A stretch of DNA of 42,435 nucleotides from Chloroflexota bacterium (lineage in GTDB: Bacteria; Chloroflexota; Limnocylindria; Limnocylindrales; CSP1-4): assembly GCA_003153755.1 (NCBI GenBank), contig PMBG01000120.1, positions 5,109 to 47,543 on the forward strand, written 5' to 3'. The notes below the pieces were generated by a model. It saw only the letters and a list, made by a program, of their open reading frames with translations, searched no databases and had not been told where the DNA came from. Within the stretch, counting starts at the first letter, position 1, and each line of letters begins with the position of its first letter. A program made the translations under genes and the position numbers. Of this stretch, positions 32,952-40,702 are shown piece after piece.

Positions 32952-35534
32952 ATGAGCACCCCTTCGACACGCGCACTCACCTTCGCGCTGGTTGTCGCAG
33001 CCGCCCTTGTAGCAGTGGGTGCCTGCACGGCGTCCGCCGGAACCGCGGCGCCGGCCGGATCCGCAGGCAACTCGAAGCCCGCCTCCGCCGCGGCGGTTGT
33101 GGCTACCTCCGGCCCGAAGGTCGTGTCGTCGGCCCCCGATTGGCCCGTATATCACTTCGACTCAGGCAGAAGCGGCAACTACCCGTCGTTCCCCGCGTTC
33201 GACGGTTCTCTCATCGCCGGCTGGTCTGCCGCGCTCGACGGTGCCGTCTACGCCGAACCGCTCGTAGTCCACGGCACTGTCATCGCCGCGACCGAGGGCG
33301 ACAGCGTCTACGCAATCGACCCCACGAACGGCTCGATCCTGTGGCGCCGGAACCTGGGTACCCCCGTTCCGCTTTCCACCTTGCCGTGCGGCGACATCGA
33401 TCCGCTGGGAATCACCGGGACGCCGGCCTATGACCTGGTCACTGGCTCGATCTTCGCGGTGGCCGAGGTGACCGGACCGCAGCACATCCTCTACGCCCTC
33501 AACTCGGTCACCGGCGCGGTGCTCTGGTCCAGGAACGTGGATCCTGCCGGCGACGACCCCGCCACTCACCAGCAGCGCCCGGCACTCGCGGTGGCCAACG
33601 GGCTGGTGTATATCGGTCTTGGCGGACTTGCGGGCGATTGCGGTCAGTATGTCGGCGAAGTCGTGGGCGTCCCCGCGAGCGGCCAGGGCGCCACGATCTC
33701 CTACCGAGTACCCACCAGCCGTGAGGGGGCGGTGTGGGCAACGGGCGGACCCGTTATCGATGCCACCGGCAACGTATACGTCTCGGTCGGCAACGGGGCA
33801 TCGACTACGACCTACGACGGCACCGACTCGGTTGTCGAGTTGTCGCCCACCCTCCAGCGCCTGGGCTTCTTTGCTCCTTCAAGCTGGGCTGCCGACAACG
33901 CGGGAGACGCCGATCTGGGGTCGTTGAGCCCGGTGCTCCTGCCTGGTGGCTGGGTCTTCATCGCGGGCAAGAGCGGCACCGGCTATGTCCTGCATCAGGG
34001 AGCGCTCGGCGGAATCGGAGGGCAGGTATCGTCCGCCTCGGTTTGCACCGGATTCGGCGGCGCGGCGTTCGACGGTGACACCGTCTACGTTCCTTGCGTA
34101 GGTTCGCTGCGCGAGGTCCAGGTGGGTGCAGGCGGCACGCTCTCGCCCGGTTGGTCATCGAACGCGGCCGGAGGGCCGCCCGTCATCGGCGGCGGAGCGG
34201 TCTGGAGCGTAAACACCTCGACCGGTCGGCTCGTGGCCCTCAACCCCGCCAATGGGGCAACCATGGCGTCGATCGCCGTGGGCAGCGTGCCGCATTTCGT
34301 GTCGCCCACCCTCTGGCAGAATCAGATCTTCGTTGGGACGTCGGCGGGCATCACGTCCACCTCGGTGACACCTGCCCCGGTCCCCACGGCAGGGACCTAC
34401 CACCCGCTCACCCCGACCCGGCTGCTTGACAGCCGTTCGGGGATTGGGTTGTCCGGCGCGTTTACGTCGCACGTAGCAAGGACATTCCAGGTCACGGGCG
34501 GTGTTGTGCCCGCCGGCGCCACGTCCGTCACGGGCAACCTCACGGTCACCGAGCAAACGAGCCGTGGCTTCTTGTTCATCGGCCCGGTTGCGGAAGCCCA
34601 GCCGGCGACTTCGAACCTCAATTTTCCGACCGGAGATGACCGTGCCGTGGCGGTGACGGCCGCACTCGGCTCCAATGGCACGTTGTCGGTGACCTATGCG
34701 GCGCCTGTCTTCGGTCCCACCGCGCACGTCGTCTTCGACATCACCGGCTACTTCACCCCGGACAAGACCGGGGCAACCTATCACCCGCTGACCCCGTCTC
34801 GGCTCCTGGACACTCGAAACGGCACAGGAGGCCTGTCGGGACCGTTCGTGTCGCATGTGGCCCGGTCGTTCGCCGTTGCGGGCGGGGGCAGTGTGGTTCC
34901 CTCGTCCGCCACCGCAGTTACGGGCAATGTCACGGTGACCGAGCAGACCAAGACGGGCTTTCTCTACGTCGGACCGAATGCGGCGGACAACCCGACCAGT
35001 TCCACACTCAACTTTCCTCCTGGGGATGACCGGGCAAACGGTGTTACGGTCGCGCTCGGGGCGGGAGGCACGCTCGCCGTTACCTACGCCGCTCCGGTGC
35101 TTGGCCCAACCGCGCACGTGATCTTCGACGTGACCGGATACTTCACGCCCGATCTCACCGGCGACACGTATGTGCCGCTTAACCCCACCCGGATCCTGGA
35201 CAGCCGCTCCGCGATCGGCCTTTCGGGCGCTTTCGCGTCGCACGTGGCCCGGGCGCTGCAGGTCACCGGACAGGTCGTGCCGGCGACGGCGGCCGCTATA
35301 ACGGGCACTCTCACGGTGACGCAACAGAGCAGTCTGGGGTTTCTCTTCGCCGGGCCCGCACCCGCGAACGACCCTTCGAGTTCTACCCTGAACTTCCCGG
35401 CCGGCGACGATCGGGCGAACGCCGTCACCGTGGGCCTGAGCAGCGGGGGAACGGTGTCGATCACGTACGCGGCCCCCAAGCTCGGCCAGACCGCCCAGGT
35501 GATACTCGACGTTACGGGCTACTTCTCGCCGTAG
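32952..35534 (+). CDS. PQQ-propeller lipoprotein with three LLDSR/DITGYF domains
   Basis: An 860-residue lipoprotein. ATG at 32952 follows AGGAGG. The lipobox is AVGAC with C25. Residues about 60-470 form a PQQ-type beta-propeller: VYAIDPTNGSILWRRNLG, LYALNSVTGAVLWSRNV, GNVYVSVGNG, LVALNPANGATMASI. After a short linker, three copies of a domain of about 125 residues follow at about 482-605, 609-735 and 739-860. Each runs TYHPLTPTRLLDSRSG, VARTFQVTG, TSVTGNLTVTEQT, SNLNFPTGDDRA, and ends TAHVVFDITGYF. No catalytic residues are seen in the propeller, so binding or display at the surface is likely. The same module is found once in the protein at 9307-10323. Confidence 0.85.
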   Translation: MSTPSTRALTFALVVAAALVAVGACTASAGTAAPAGSAGNSKPASAAAVVATSGPKVVSSAPDWPVYHFDSGRSGNYPSFPAFDGSLIAGWSAALDGAVYAEPLVVHGTVIAATEGDSVYAIDPTNGSILWRRNLGTPVPLSTLPCGDIDPLGITGTPAYDLVTGSIFAVAEVTGPQHILYALNSVTGAVLWSRNVDPAGDDPATHQQRPALAVANGLVYIGLGGLAGDCGQYVGEVVGVPASGQGATISYRVPTSREGAVWATGGPVIDATGNVYVSVGNGASTTTYDGTDSVVELSPTLQRLGFFAPSSWAADNAGDADLGSLSPVLLPGGWVFIAGKSGTGYVLHQGALGGIGGQVSSASVCTGFGGAAFDGDTVYVPCVGSLREVQVGAGGTLSPGWSSNAAGGPPVIGGGAVWSVNTSTGRLVALNPANGATMASIAVGSVPHFVSPTLWQNQIFVGTSAGITSTSVTPAPVPTAGTYHPLTPTRLLDSRSGIGLSGAFTSHVARTFQVTGGVVPAGATSVTGNLTVTEQTSRGFLFIGPVAEAQPATSNLNFPTGDDRAVAVTAALGSNGTLSVTYAAPVFGPTAHVVFDITGYFTPDKTGATYHPLTPSRLLDTRNGTGGLSGPFVSHVARSFAVAGGGSVVPSSATAVTGNVTVTEQTKTGFLYVGPNAADNPTSSTLNFPPGDDRANGVTVALGAGGTLAVTYAAPVLGPTAHVIFDVTGYFTPDLTGDTYVPLNPTRILDSRSAIGLSGAFASHVARALQVTGQVVPATAAAITGTLTVTQQSSLGFLFAGPAPANDPSSSTLNFPAGDDRANAVTVGLSSGGTVSITYAAPKLGQTAQVILDVTGYFSP
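34395..35531. repeat. Three tandem domain repeats of about 380 bases
   Basis: Repeat starts are at about 34395, 34776 and 35166 (repeat lengths about 381 and 390 bases). Copies 1 and 2 share the longest common protein blocks; the DNA has diverged, so the duplication is not recent. Confidence 0.8.
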
Positions 35535-35607
35535 GGTGGCCGGGTAGCGCCCGCGCGGACTCGGCAACGGGTTCGTCGGCACGGGTCCGCGGCGCGAGGC
35601 GGGTGGG

Positions 35608-35613
35608 TATGCT
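35608..35613 (+). promoter_or_regulatory. -10 box TATGCT, probable leaderless start
   Basis: TATGCT ends 8 nt before the ATG at 35622; no Shine-Dalgarno lies between. Confidence 0.45.
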
Positions 35614-35621
35614 TTCCGCGT

Positions 35622-36653
35622 ATGAAGGACTATCTCGGCGACCCCGCTTTCCCCGATGACGTCTGGGCCGCGGCAGAGCCTGAGGCGGAAGGCATGGACC
35701 GGGCTCCGCTGGAGGCCGGGCTCGCCCACATCGATTCCCAGGGACTCGGTGTCCACTCGCTACTTCTCGTAAGGCGCGGCCGCATCGTGCTGGAGCGGTA
35801 CGGCTCGGACGAGGGTCGTCGGCTGACGCCTGCGGATGCGCATCAGGTTCATTCGACCACCAAGACGCTCACGTCGATGCTGATCGGGCTCGCCATCTCC
35901 GAAGGCCGGCTGCCGTCGGTGGACGCGCCGGTCGTGGACTACTTCGAAGAGGGGGAGATCGAGCTCAGGAGCCCGGCCAAGGACCGCATCGCGATCGGCG
36001 ATCTGCTCACCATGCGGAGCGGCCTGGATTACGAGGAAGGTCTACCGGAGAACGGCCGGATCATGGCCGAGGAATACGCCGCGAAGGTGTTCCTCTCTCG
36101 CCGGATGGTCGCGGACCCGGGCACTCGCTGGAACTACAGCACCGGCGACTCGCAGATCCTGTCCGAGGTTCTCCGCAGGGTTACGGGCAAGACGCCTCTC
36201 GAGTACGCGCGAGAACGACTGCTGGAGCCGCTCGGCATCCGGGACTTCGAGTGGGGCGCCGATCGCGGCGGGACACAGCGCGGCGGCACCGGCCTGTCCA
36301 TGCGCCCACGGGACCTTGCCCGCTTTGGCTGGATGCTCCTGTGCGGAGGCCGGTGGAACGGGGCGCAGCTTGTTCCCGAGGCCTGGCTCCAGGTGGCGAC
36401 GCGGAAGCACGTCGTCGCCGACTCGGGCTACACGCCGGGCGAAGTGTACGGGTACCACTGCTGGATTCCGCGGTTCGGCGGCTTCGCCACCCGCGGATAC
36501 ATGGGGCAGAACATGTACGTGCTGCCCGAACTCGAGCTGCTGGCCGTCTTCACCGGCGCGCTCGTGCCCACCGAGAATGCGGATGCCACCCTCGACGATT
36601 TCGTGAGCACCTACATCCTGCCGGCAGTCCGGGTCACCGCCTTGAGGCCGTAG
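35622..36653 (+). CDS. Serine hydrolase, class C beta-lactamase-like family
   Basis: A 343-residue hydrolase of the beta-lactamase/penicillin-binding superfamily. The nucleophile motif is HSTTK (SxxK: S78 and K81). The second motif is NYSTG with Y172, where the usual YxN third residue is T. The late block GFATRGYMGQN takes the place of the KTG/HxG strand. No signal peptide is seen in the first 30 residues, so it is probably cytoplasmic. Relatives act as esterases, D-amino-acid amidases or peptidases more often than as true lactamases, so antibiotic resistance should not be assumed. It has no Shine-Dalgarno; the -10 box at 35608 suggests a leaderless message. Confidence 0.87.
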   Translation: MKDYLGDPAFPDDVWAAAEPEAEGMDRAPLEAGLAHIDSQGLGVHSLLLVRRGRIVLERYGSDEGRRLTPADAHQVHSTTKTLTSMLIGLAISEGRLPSVDAPVVDYFEEGEIELRSPAKDRIAIGDLLTMRSGLDYEEGLPENGRIMAEEYAAKVFLSRRMVADPGTRWNYSTGDSQILSEVLRRVTGKTPLEYARERLLEPLGIRDFEWGADRGGTQRGGTGLSMRPRDLARFGWMLLCGGRWNGAQLVPEAWLQVATRKHVVADSGYTPGEVYGYHCWIPRFGGFATRGYMGQNMYVLPELELLAVFTGALVPTENADATLDDFVSTYILPAVRVTALRP

Positions 36654-36778
36654 CGCCGGGCACGACCGCATCCTTTGGTGGTCCGGCTGGTGGCACCCGG
36701 TCCCGTCGCGGACATTCCTCGGCACCGACTCGCCTAGGATGCGGCCGTGTCACGGACCCGTAGCAGTAGGCGCCAGAG

Positions 36779-37204
36779 ATGCCGGATGCCAGGGAGAACG
36801 ACTGGAATAGCAGTATCGAGGCCGACTTCCGCGCCCACGGTGGCCAGATCACCGAGGGCCCGCTCAAAGGGGCGTCGCTCCTCCTCCTGACCTCCACCGG
36901 AGCCAGATCCGGTCTGCCGCGACTGGCGCCCGTGGGCTACCACCTGGACTCGGGGCGATACATCGTGGTCGGGTCGAACAGCGGCCGGGACGAACAGCCA
37001 TCCTGGCTGGCGAACGTCGTCAAGGATCCGGTAGTGACCGTGGAAGTCGGAGCGGAGAAGTTCCGAGCACGGGCCTGGATCGCGGAAGGAGCCGAACGCC
37101 GCCGGCTGCTCGACGACCGGATCGCGGCCATCCCGCAGTTCGGCGCGTACGAGAAGATGACGAAGCGGGAGTTGCCGGTCCTGATCCTGGAACGAATCGA
37201 CTGA
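36779..37204 (+). CDS. Ddn-like deazaflavin (F420)-dependent oxidoreductase
   Basis: A 141-residue enzyme of the Ddn/nitroreductase family that uses reduced coenzyme F420. The core is complete: LLLLTSTGARSGLPRLAPVGY, then RYIVVGSNSG, then QPSWLANVVKDPVVTVEVG, then the helical FGAYEKMTKRELPVLILERI. In this family the GARSG-type turn binds the deazaflavin phosphate and the split barrel holds the substrate; members reduce quinones or other planar compounds. Its presence implies that the organism makes or takes up F420, but no F420 synthesis gene is in the window. The O-methyltransferase gene follows after 15 bases in the same direction, so the two are probably co-transcribed. A TAGGAT box lies at 36735-36740. 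Confidence 0.85.
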   Translation: MPDARENDWNSSIEADFRAHGGQITEGPLKGASLLLLTSTGARSGLPRLAPVGYHLDSGRYIVVGSNSGRDEQPSWLANVVKDPVVTVEVGAEKFRARAWIAEGAERRRLLDDRIAAIPQFGAYEKMTKRELPVLILERID

Positions 37205-37219
37205 CGCAGGAGACTCACG

Positions 37220-37888
37220 ATGGCCGACGAGCGCTGGAACCTCCTGGACGACTACCTGGCCGGCGAGCTGCTCCCGACGGACGCAGCGCTCGACGGCGCC
37301 GTGCGTGCGGGAATGGACGCCGGAATGCCGCAGATCCAAGTGTCGCCCACCCAGGGCAAGATGCTCTATCTCCTGGCCAGAATGGTCGGGGCAAGGAGGA
37401 TCCTGGAGATCGGGACCCTGGCGGGCTACAGCACCATCTGGTTGGCTCGCGCACTGCCGGCAGACGGACGTGTCGTCACCCTTGAGCTGGCACCCGAGCA
37501 CGCTCGCGTGGCTGAATCCAACTTCCGGAACGCCCGCCTGGAGGCGAAGATCGAGATCCGCGTCGGTCGGGCAACCGACTCGCTCGCCGTGCTGATCGCC
37601 GAGGGCGCGGCGCCATTTGACCTCGTGTTCGTAGACGCCGACAAGGAGCGCAACTCCGAGTACGTGGAGATGGCGCTGCGCCTGTCACACACCGGGACCA
37701 TCATCGTGGTGGACAACATCGCACGGCAGGGCGCCGTTCTGGACGCTGACAGCGATGACCCGGCCGTTCAGGGCATCCGCAGGATGATGCACTTCATCGG
37801 CGCGGAGCCGCGGCTCGAAGCAACCGCCATACAGACCGTCGGCGTGAAGGGCTACGACGGCTTCGCACTGTTGCGGGTCACGGAGTGA
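37220..37888 (+). CDS. SAM-dependent O-methyltransferase (family 3, caffeoyl-CoA OMT-like)
   Basis: A 222-residue class I methyltransferase. ATG at 37220 follows GGAG. The SAM-binding motif is ILEIGTLAGYSTIWLARALP (G65-S71), with acidic TLELAPEHARVAESN for the ribose. FDLVFVDADKERNSEY (D139, D141) and IIVVDNIARQG supply the metal-binding acids typical of the catechol/caffeoyl-CoA O-methyltransferase family, with the closing GVKGYDGFALLRV strand. It should methylate a hydroxyl of a catechol-like substrate. Together with the F420-type reductase just upstream it suggests work on aromatic or quinone compounds, which is inference. Confidence 0.9.
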   Translation: MADERWNLLDDYLAGELLPTDAALDGAVRAGMDAGMPQIQVSPTQGKMLYLLARMVGARRILEIGTLAGYSTIWLARALPADGRVVTLELAPEHARVAESNFRNARLEAKIEIRVGRATDSLAVLIAEGAAPFDLVFVDADKERNSEYVEMALRLSHTGTIIVVDNIARQGAVLDADSDDPAVQGIRRMMHFIGAEPRLEATAIQTVGVKGYDGFALLRVTE

Positions 37889-37924
37889 CACGCGGCTCGC
37901 GCCTGCCGGCGCCACGACCTAGCG

Positions 37925-37945
37925 GCCGGAAGCCGGATCTCCGGC
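37925..37945. terminator. Weak bidirectional hairpin between convergent genes
   Basis: GCCGGA (37925-37930) pairs with TCCGGC (37940-37945) around a 9-nt loop, between the O-methyltransferase stop (37888) and the end of hoxH (37947). Confidence 0.4.
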
Positions 37946-37946
37946 G

Positions 37947-39446
37947 CTACTGCCTCGGCAGCTCGTCGAGCATCTCGCCGTCCGGACCGAGCAGCTGCAA
38001 CAGGATCGGGACGGTGCCCATTGCGTGCGTGGAGCAGCTCAGGCAGGGGTCGTAGGCGCGGACCAGGGCCGAGATCCGGTTGAGGGCGCCTTCCTGGATC
38101 TTGTTGCCGTCGACGAACCGTTTGGCTACCTGCAGGATGCCGCGGCCGATGGCCAGGTTGTTGTGGCCGGTCGCGACAATCAAGTTGGCCCACGTCATGG
38201 CGCCGTTGTCGTCCACCTTGTAGTGGTGGATGAGCGTGCCGCGAGGAGCTTCGATTATGCCGACGCCTTCGAGGTTGTTCACGCCGGCGTGCGCTCGGAC
38301 CTTGGTCGACAGGATCGCCGGGTCGTCGAGCAGCTCCTGCATGCGCTCGAGGGCATAAAGCGCCTCGATCAGACGGGCGTAGTGGTAGTGGAAGCCGCTT
38401 TGGACGATACGGCGCGCAGCCCCGACGCCCAGGCGCTGCCGGTATTCGGCGAGCTCGATGTCCGCGGCAGGCGTGCCGCATCTGTCGGCGACGTTGAGGC
38501 GGGCCAGCGGGCCCACGCGGTAGATGCCGTCGGCCAGGCCCACGGGCCTGTAGTACGGCGCCTTGAGGTAGGAGTCCGGCAGCGTCGCTTCGGCGATGTA
38601 AGTGGCGTAGTCGTCGGGTCGCACCTGATCCGCGACGATCTCGCCGTCGGAGCCCACGAAGCGCAGCTTGCCGTCGTAGAGGCGTAGCGAGCCGTCCGGC
38701 CCAACCAGGCCGCAATACATGGTTGGGAAGTTGGAGAAGGAGTCGATCTCGTCGGGGAAGCCGTCGAGCGTGTTCTTCCAGAGCGCGATTGTGCGCTTCA
38801 CGATCTCGACCGCTGCCGGCAGTTCCTCGAGAGTCTTCTCGCGTGCGGCCGGATCCAGCGGGGCGTTGACGCCGCCGGGCACGGTCCACGATGGGTGGAT
38901 GCGCTCCTTTGCGAGCCGCTCGATCACCTGCTGTCCGAACTTGCGCAGGACGATGCCGTCGCGCAGCGCGTCCGGGTGTTCCGCGAGCAGGCCCGCGACA
39001 TTGCGCTTGGCGGGATCGAAGTCCATCCCGAGCAGCAGGTCCGGCGCCGAAAGGTAGAAGAACGACAGCGCGTGCGATTGCACGATCTGCGCCATGTGCA
39101 CGAGCTCGCGCAGCTTTGCCGCGGTCTCAGGGATGCGGACGGCCATGATCGAGTCGCACGCCTTGGACGACGCGAGCAGGTGGCTGATGGGACAGATGCC
39201 GCAGATGCGCGACGTGATCGACGGCATCTCGTAGTACGGCCGTCCCTCGGTGAACTTCTCGAACCCGCGGATCTGGGTCACGTGGAACTGCGTGTCGGTG
39301 ACCTGGCCCGCGTCGTCGAGCTTGATCGTGACCTTCGCGTGGCCCTCGATACGGGACACGTGGTTGATCGTGAGCCTCTTCACGGCGGGCTTCATGGCCT
39401 CCGGTGCGAGCCCTGTGGTTGCGGGCGTGGTCTTGCTGGTGGTCAT
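37947..39446 (-). CDS. hoxH: [NiFe]-hydrogenase large subunit, group 3d HoxH
   Basis: A 499-residue catalytic subunit that holds the Ni-Fe site. The N-terminal ligand motif is SRICGICPISHLLASSKACD (C82, C85) and the C-terminal one is DPCLSCSTH (D466, C468, C471, H474). A 25-residue tail after H474 is the peptide expected to be removed by a HoxW-type protease once nickel is inserted. INHVSRIEGHAKVTI near the N-terminus (E34) is the usual lead-in. The motifs and the HoxF-U-Y-H gene order identify the cytoplasmic, NAD(P)-linked group 3d, which exchanges electrons between H2 and pyridine nucleotide. It is the last gene of the operon, 7 bases after hoxY. No maturation (hyp, hoxW) genes are in the window. 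Confidence 0.95.
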   Translation of the reverse strand: MTTSKTTPATTGLAPEAMKPAVKRLTINHVSRIEGHAKVTIKLDDAGQVTDTQFHVTQIRGFEKFTEGRPYYEMPSITSRICGICPISHLLASSKACDSIMAVRIPETAAKLRELVHMAQIVQSHALSFFYLSAPDLLLGMDFDPAKRNVAGLLAEHPDALRDGIVLRKFGQQVIERLAKERIHPSWTVPGGVNAPLDPAAREKTLEELPAAVEIVKRTIALWKNTLDGFPDEIDSFSNFPTMYCGLVGPDGSLRLYDGKLRFVGSDGEIVADQVRPDDYATYIAEATLPDSYLKAPYYRPVGLADGIYRVGPLARLNVADRCGTPAADIELAEYRQRLGVGAARRIVQSGFHYHYARLIEALYALERMQELLDDPAILSTKVRAHAGVNNLEGVGIIEAPRGTLIHHYKVDDNGAMTWANLIVATGHNNLAIGRGILQVAKRFVDGNKIQEGALNRISALVRAYDPCLSCSTHAMGTVPILLQLLGPDGEMLDELPRQ

Positions 39447-39453
39447 GTCGCGC

Positions 39454-39984
39454 CTACCCGAACCGCAGCTTGGAGCCGAGCTCCGGCAGCCGGCCTTCGA
39501 GCAGCTCCCCGATCACGAAGAGGATCGCGTCGGGTTTGGGCGGGCAGCCGGGAACGTGTACGTCCACCTTGATGGCCGCCTGAAGCGGCTCCGCCTGCTT
39601 CAGAAGCCCCGGCACGCCGTCCGTTGGAACGCCCGCGCTTTCGGCCGCGCCCTCGATGTAGACGCGCTCGAGCAGCTTGCGGGTGGGAATGCCGTTCCTC
39701 ATGGATGGCACGTTCCCCGTGACCGCGCAGTCGCCGAGCGCAACGACGATCTTGCTGCGCGCCCTGGCCGTCTTGGCGAGCTTCAGGTCGTCCTGGCTGC
39801 TAACCGCTCCTTCGATCAGGGCAACGTCGACACCCTCGGGCCACTCCTGAGCGTCCACGAGCGGGCCGAACACGATGTCGGCGCTCTTGAGCACGCCGAC
39901 GATGCCCTCGTCCAGGTCCAGCAATGACATGTGGCATCCGGAGCAGCCGTCGAGCCAGCAGGTGCCGATCTTCACCTTGTCCAT
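39454..39984 (-). CDS. hoxY: [NiFe]-hydrogenase small subunit HoxY
   Basis: A 176-residue small subunit that carries the proximal [4Fe-4S] cluster. TCWLDGCSGCHMSLLDLDEG supplies C14 and C17, GDCAVTGNVPSMRNG supplies C86, and VPGCPPKPDAI supplies C147. It is short, without the extra C-terminal cluster domain of membrane-bound hydrogenases and without a Tat signal, as expected for soluble HoxY. Its ATG shares one base with the stop of hoxU (TGATG at 39986-39982), so the two are translationally coupled. It passes electrons from HoxH to HoxU. Confidence 0.94.
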   Translation of the reverse strand: MDKVKIGTCWLDGCSGCHMSLLDLDEGIVGVLKSADIVFGPLVDAQEWPEGVDVALIEGAVSSQDDLKLAKTARARSKIVVALGDCAVTGNVPSMRNGIPTRKLLERVYIEGAAESAGVPTDGVPGLLKQAEPLQAAIKVDVHVPGCPPKPDAILFVIGELLEGRLPELGSKLRFG

Positions 39985-40691
39985 CACATGCCCTCGCGCA
40001 TGGTGGTCAGGCGGCTGACGACGGCCCGCTTCTTGGTCATTTCCTCGACGCCCCATCCCTTCTCTGCCATGGCGCCTGTCGGGCACGCCTGAACGCACTT
40101 GCCGCAGCTGGTGCAGGACGTCGCTTCGCCCCACGGCCGCTGCAGCTCCGACACGAGCCGCGACCCGATACCCCTGCCGGCTATGTCCCAGACATGAGCG
40201 CCCTCGATTTCGGCGCACGTGCGGACGCATCGCGAGCACAGGACGCAGCGATTGTGGTCGAGCACGAAGCGCGGATGCGTGGTGTCGACCGACAGTCGCG
40301 GGTAGTTGTATGGATATCGGACGTGGGTGACACCGTGCTCCTGCGCCAGGGACTGCAGCTCGCAGTGCCCCGATGAAACGCAGACGGAGCACACGTGGTT
40401 TCGCTCAACCAGGAGCAGCTCGAGCGCGATCTTTCGGTAGGACTGGAGTTGAGGGGAGCTCGTGGCAACGGCCAGGCCCTCCTGCACCGGAGTCGTACAG
40501 GCGGGGAGCAGGCGCGCGGCTCCCGCGACTTCGACCATGCAAAGCCGGCACGCCCCAACGGCACTCAGCCCTTCCATATAGCAGAGCGCCGGTATGTACT
40601 TGTTGTTGGCGCGCGCGACCTCGAGGATGGTCTGACCGGCCGTCGCCGCGATCACCTCGCCGTCGATTCGGACCTTCACCTTCTCGGTCAA
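39984..40691 (-). CDS. hoxU: Diaphorase iron-sulfur subunit HoxU
   Basis: A 235-residue NuoG-like electron-transfer subunit. TTG at 40691 is the start: GGGAGG lies 6 nt upstream and the first beta strand (VKVRIDGEVIAATAGQTIL) follows. It has a [2Fe-2S] ferredoxin domain (C37, C48, C51, C65), a His-Cys3 [4Fe-4S] site (H99, C101, C104, C110) and two further CxxCxxCxxxC/P [4Fe-4S] sets (C149, C152, C155, C159 and C193, C196, C199, C203). It links the flavin subunit HoxF to HoxY. Eleven bases separate it from the upstream HoxF-type gene. Confidence 0.94.
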   Translation of the reverse strand: MTEKVKVRIDGEVIAATAGQTILEVARANNKYIPALCYMEGLSAVGACRLCMVEVAGAARLLPACTTPVQEGLAVATSSPQLQSYRKIALELLLVERNHVCSVCVSSGHCELQSLAQEHGVTHVRYPYNYPRLSVDTTHPRFVLDHNRCVLCSRCVRTCAEIEGAHVWDIAGRGIGSRLVSELQRPWGEATSCTSCGKCVQACPTGAMAEKGWGVEEMTKKRAVVSRLTTMREGM

Positions 40692-40702
40692 GGCGGGCCT
40701 CC

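Noticed and set aside
31322-33070. A 582-codon leftward frame opposite the MMPL gene
   Set aside because: Low-complexity R/D/Q/H-rich translation; the MMPL frame has paired DY motifs and the right helix pattern.
35622-36653. A beta-lactamase resistance gene
   Set aside because: Only SxxK and Y are shared; the YxN and KTG motifs deviate, so an esterase/peptidase-type hydrolase is the safer call.
37947-40691. Complex I (NuoD/NuoB/NuoG) instead of a hydrogenase
   Set aside because: HoxH keeps both CxxC motifs that bind nickel and the protease-cleaved tail; NuoD lacks them.
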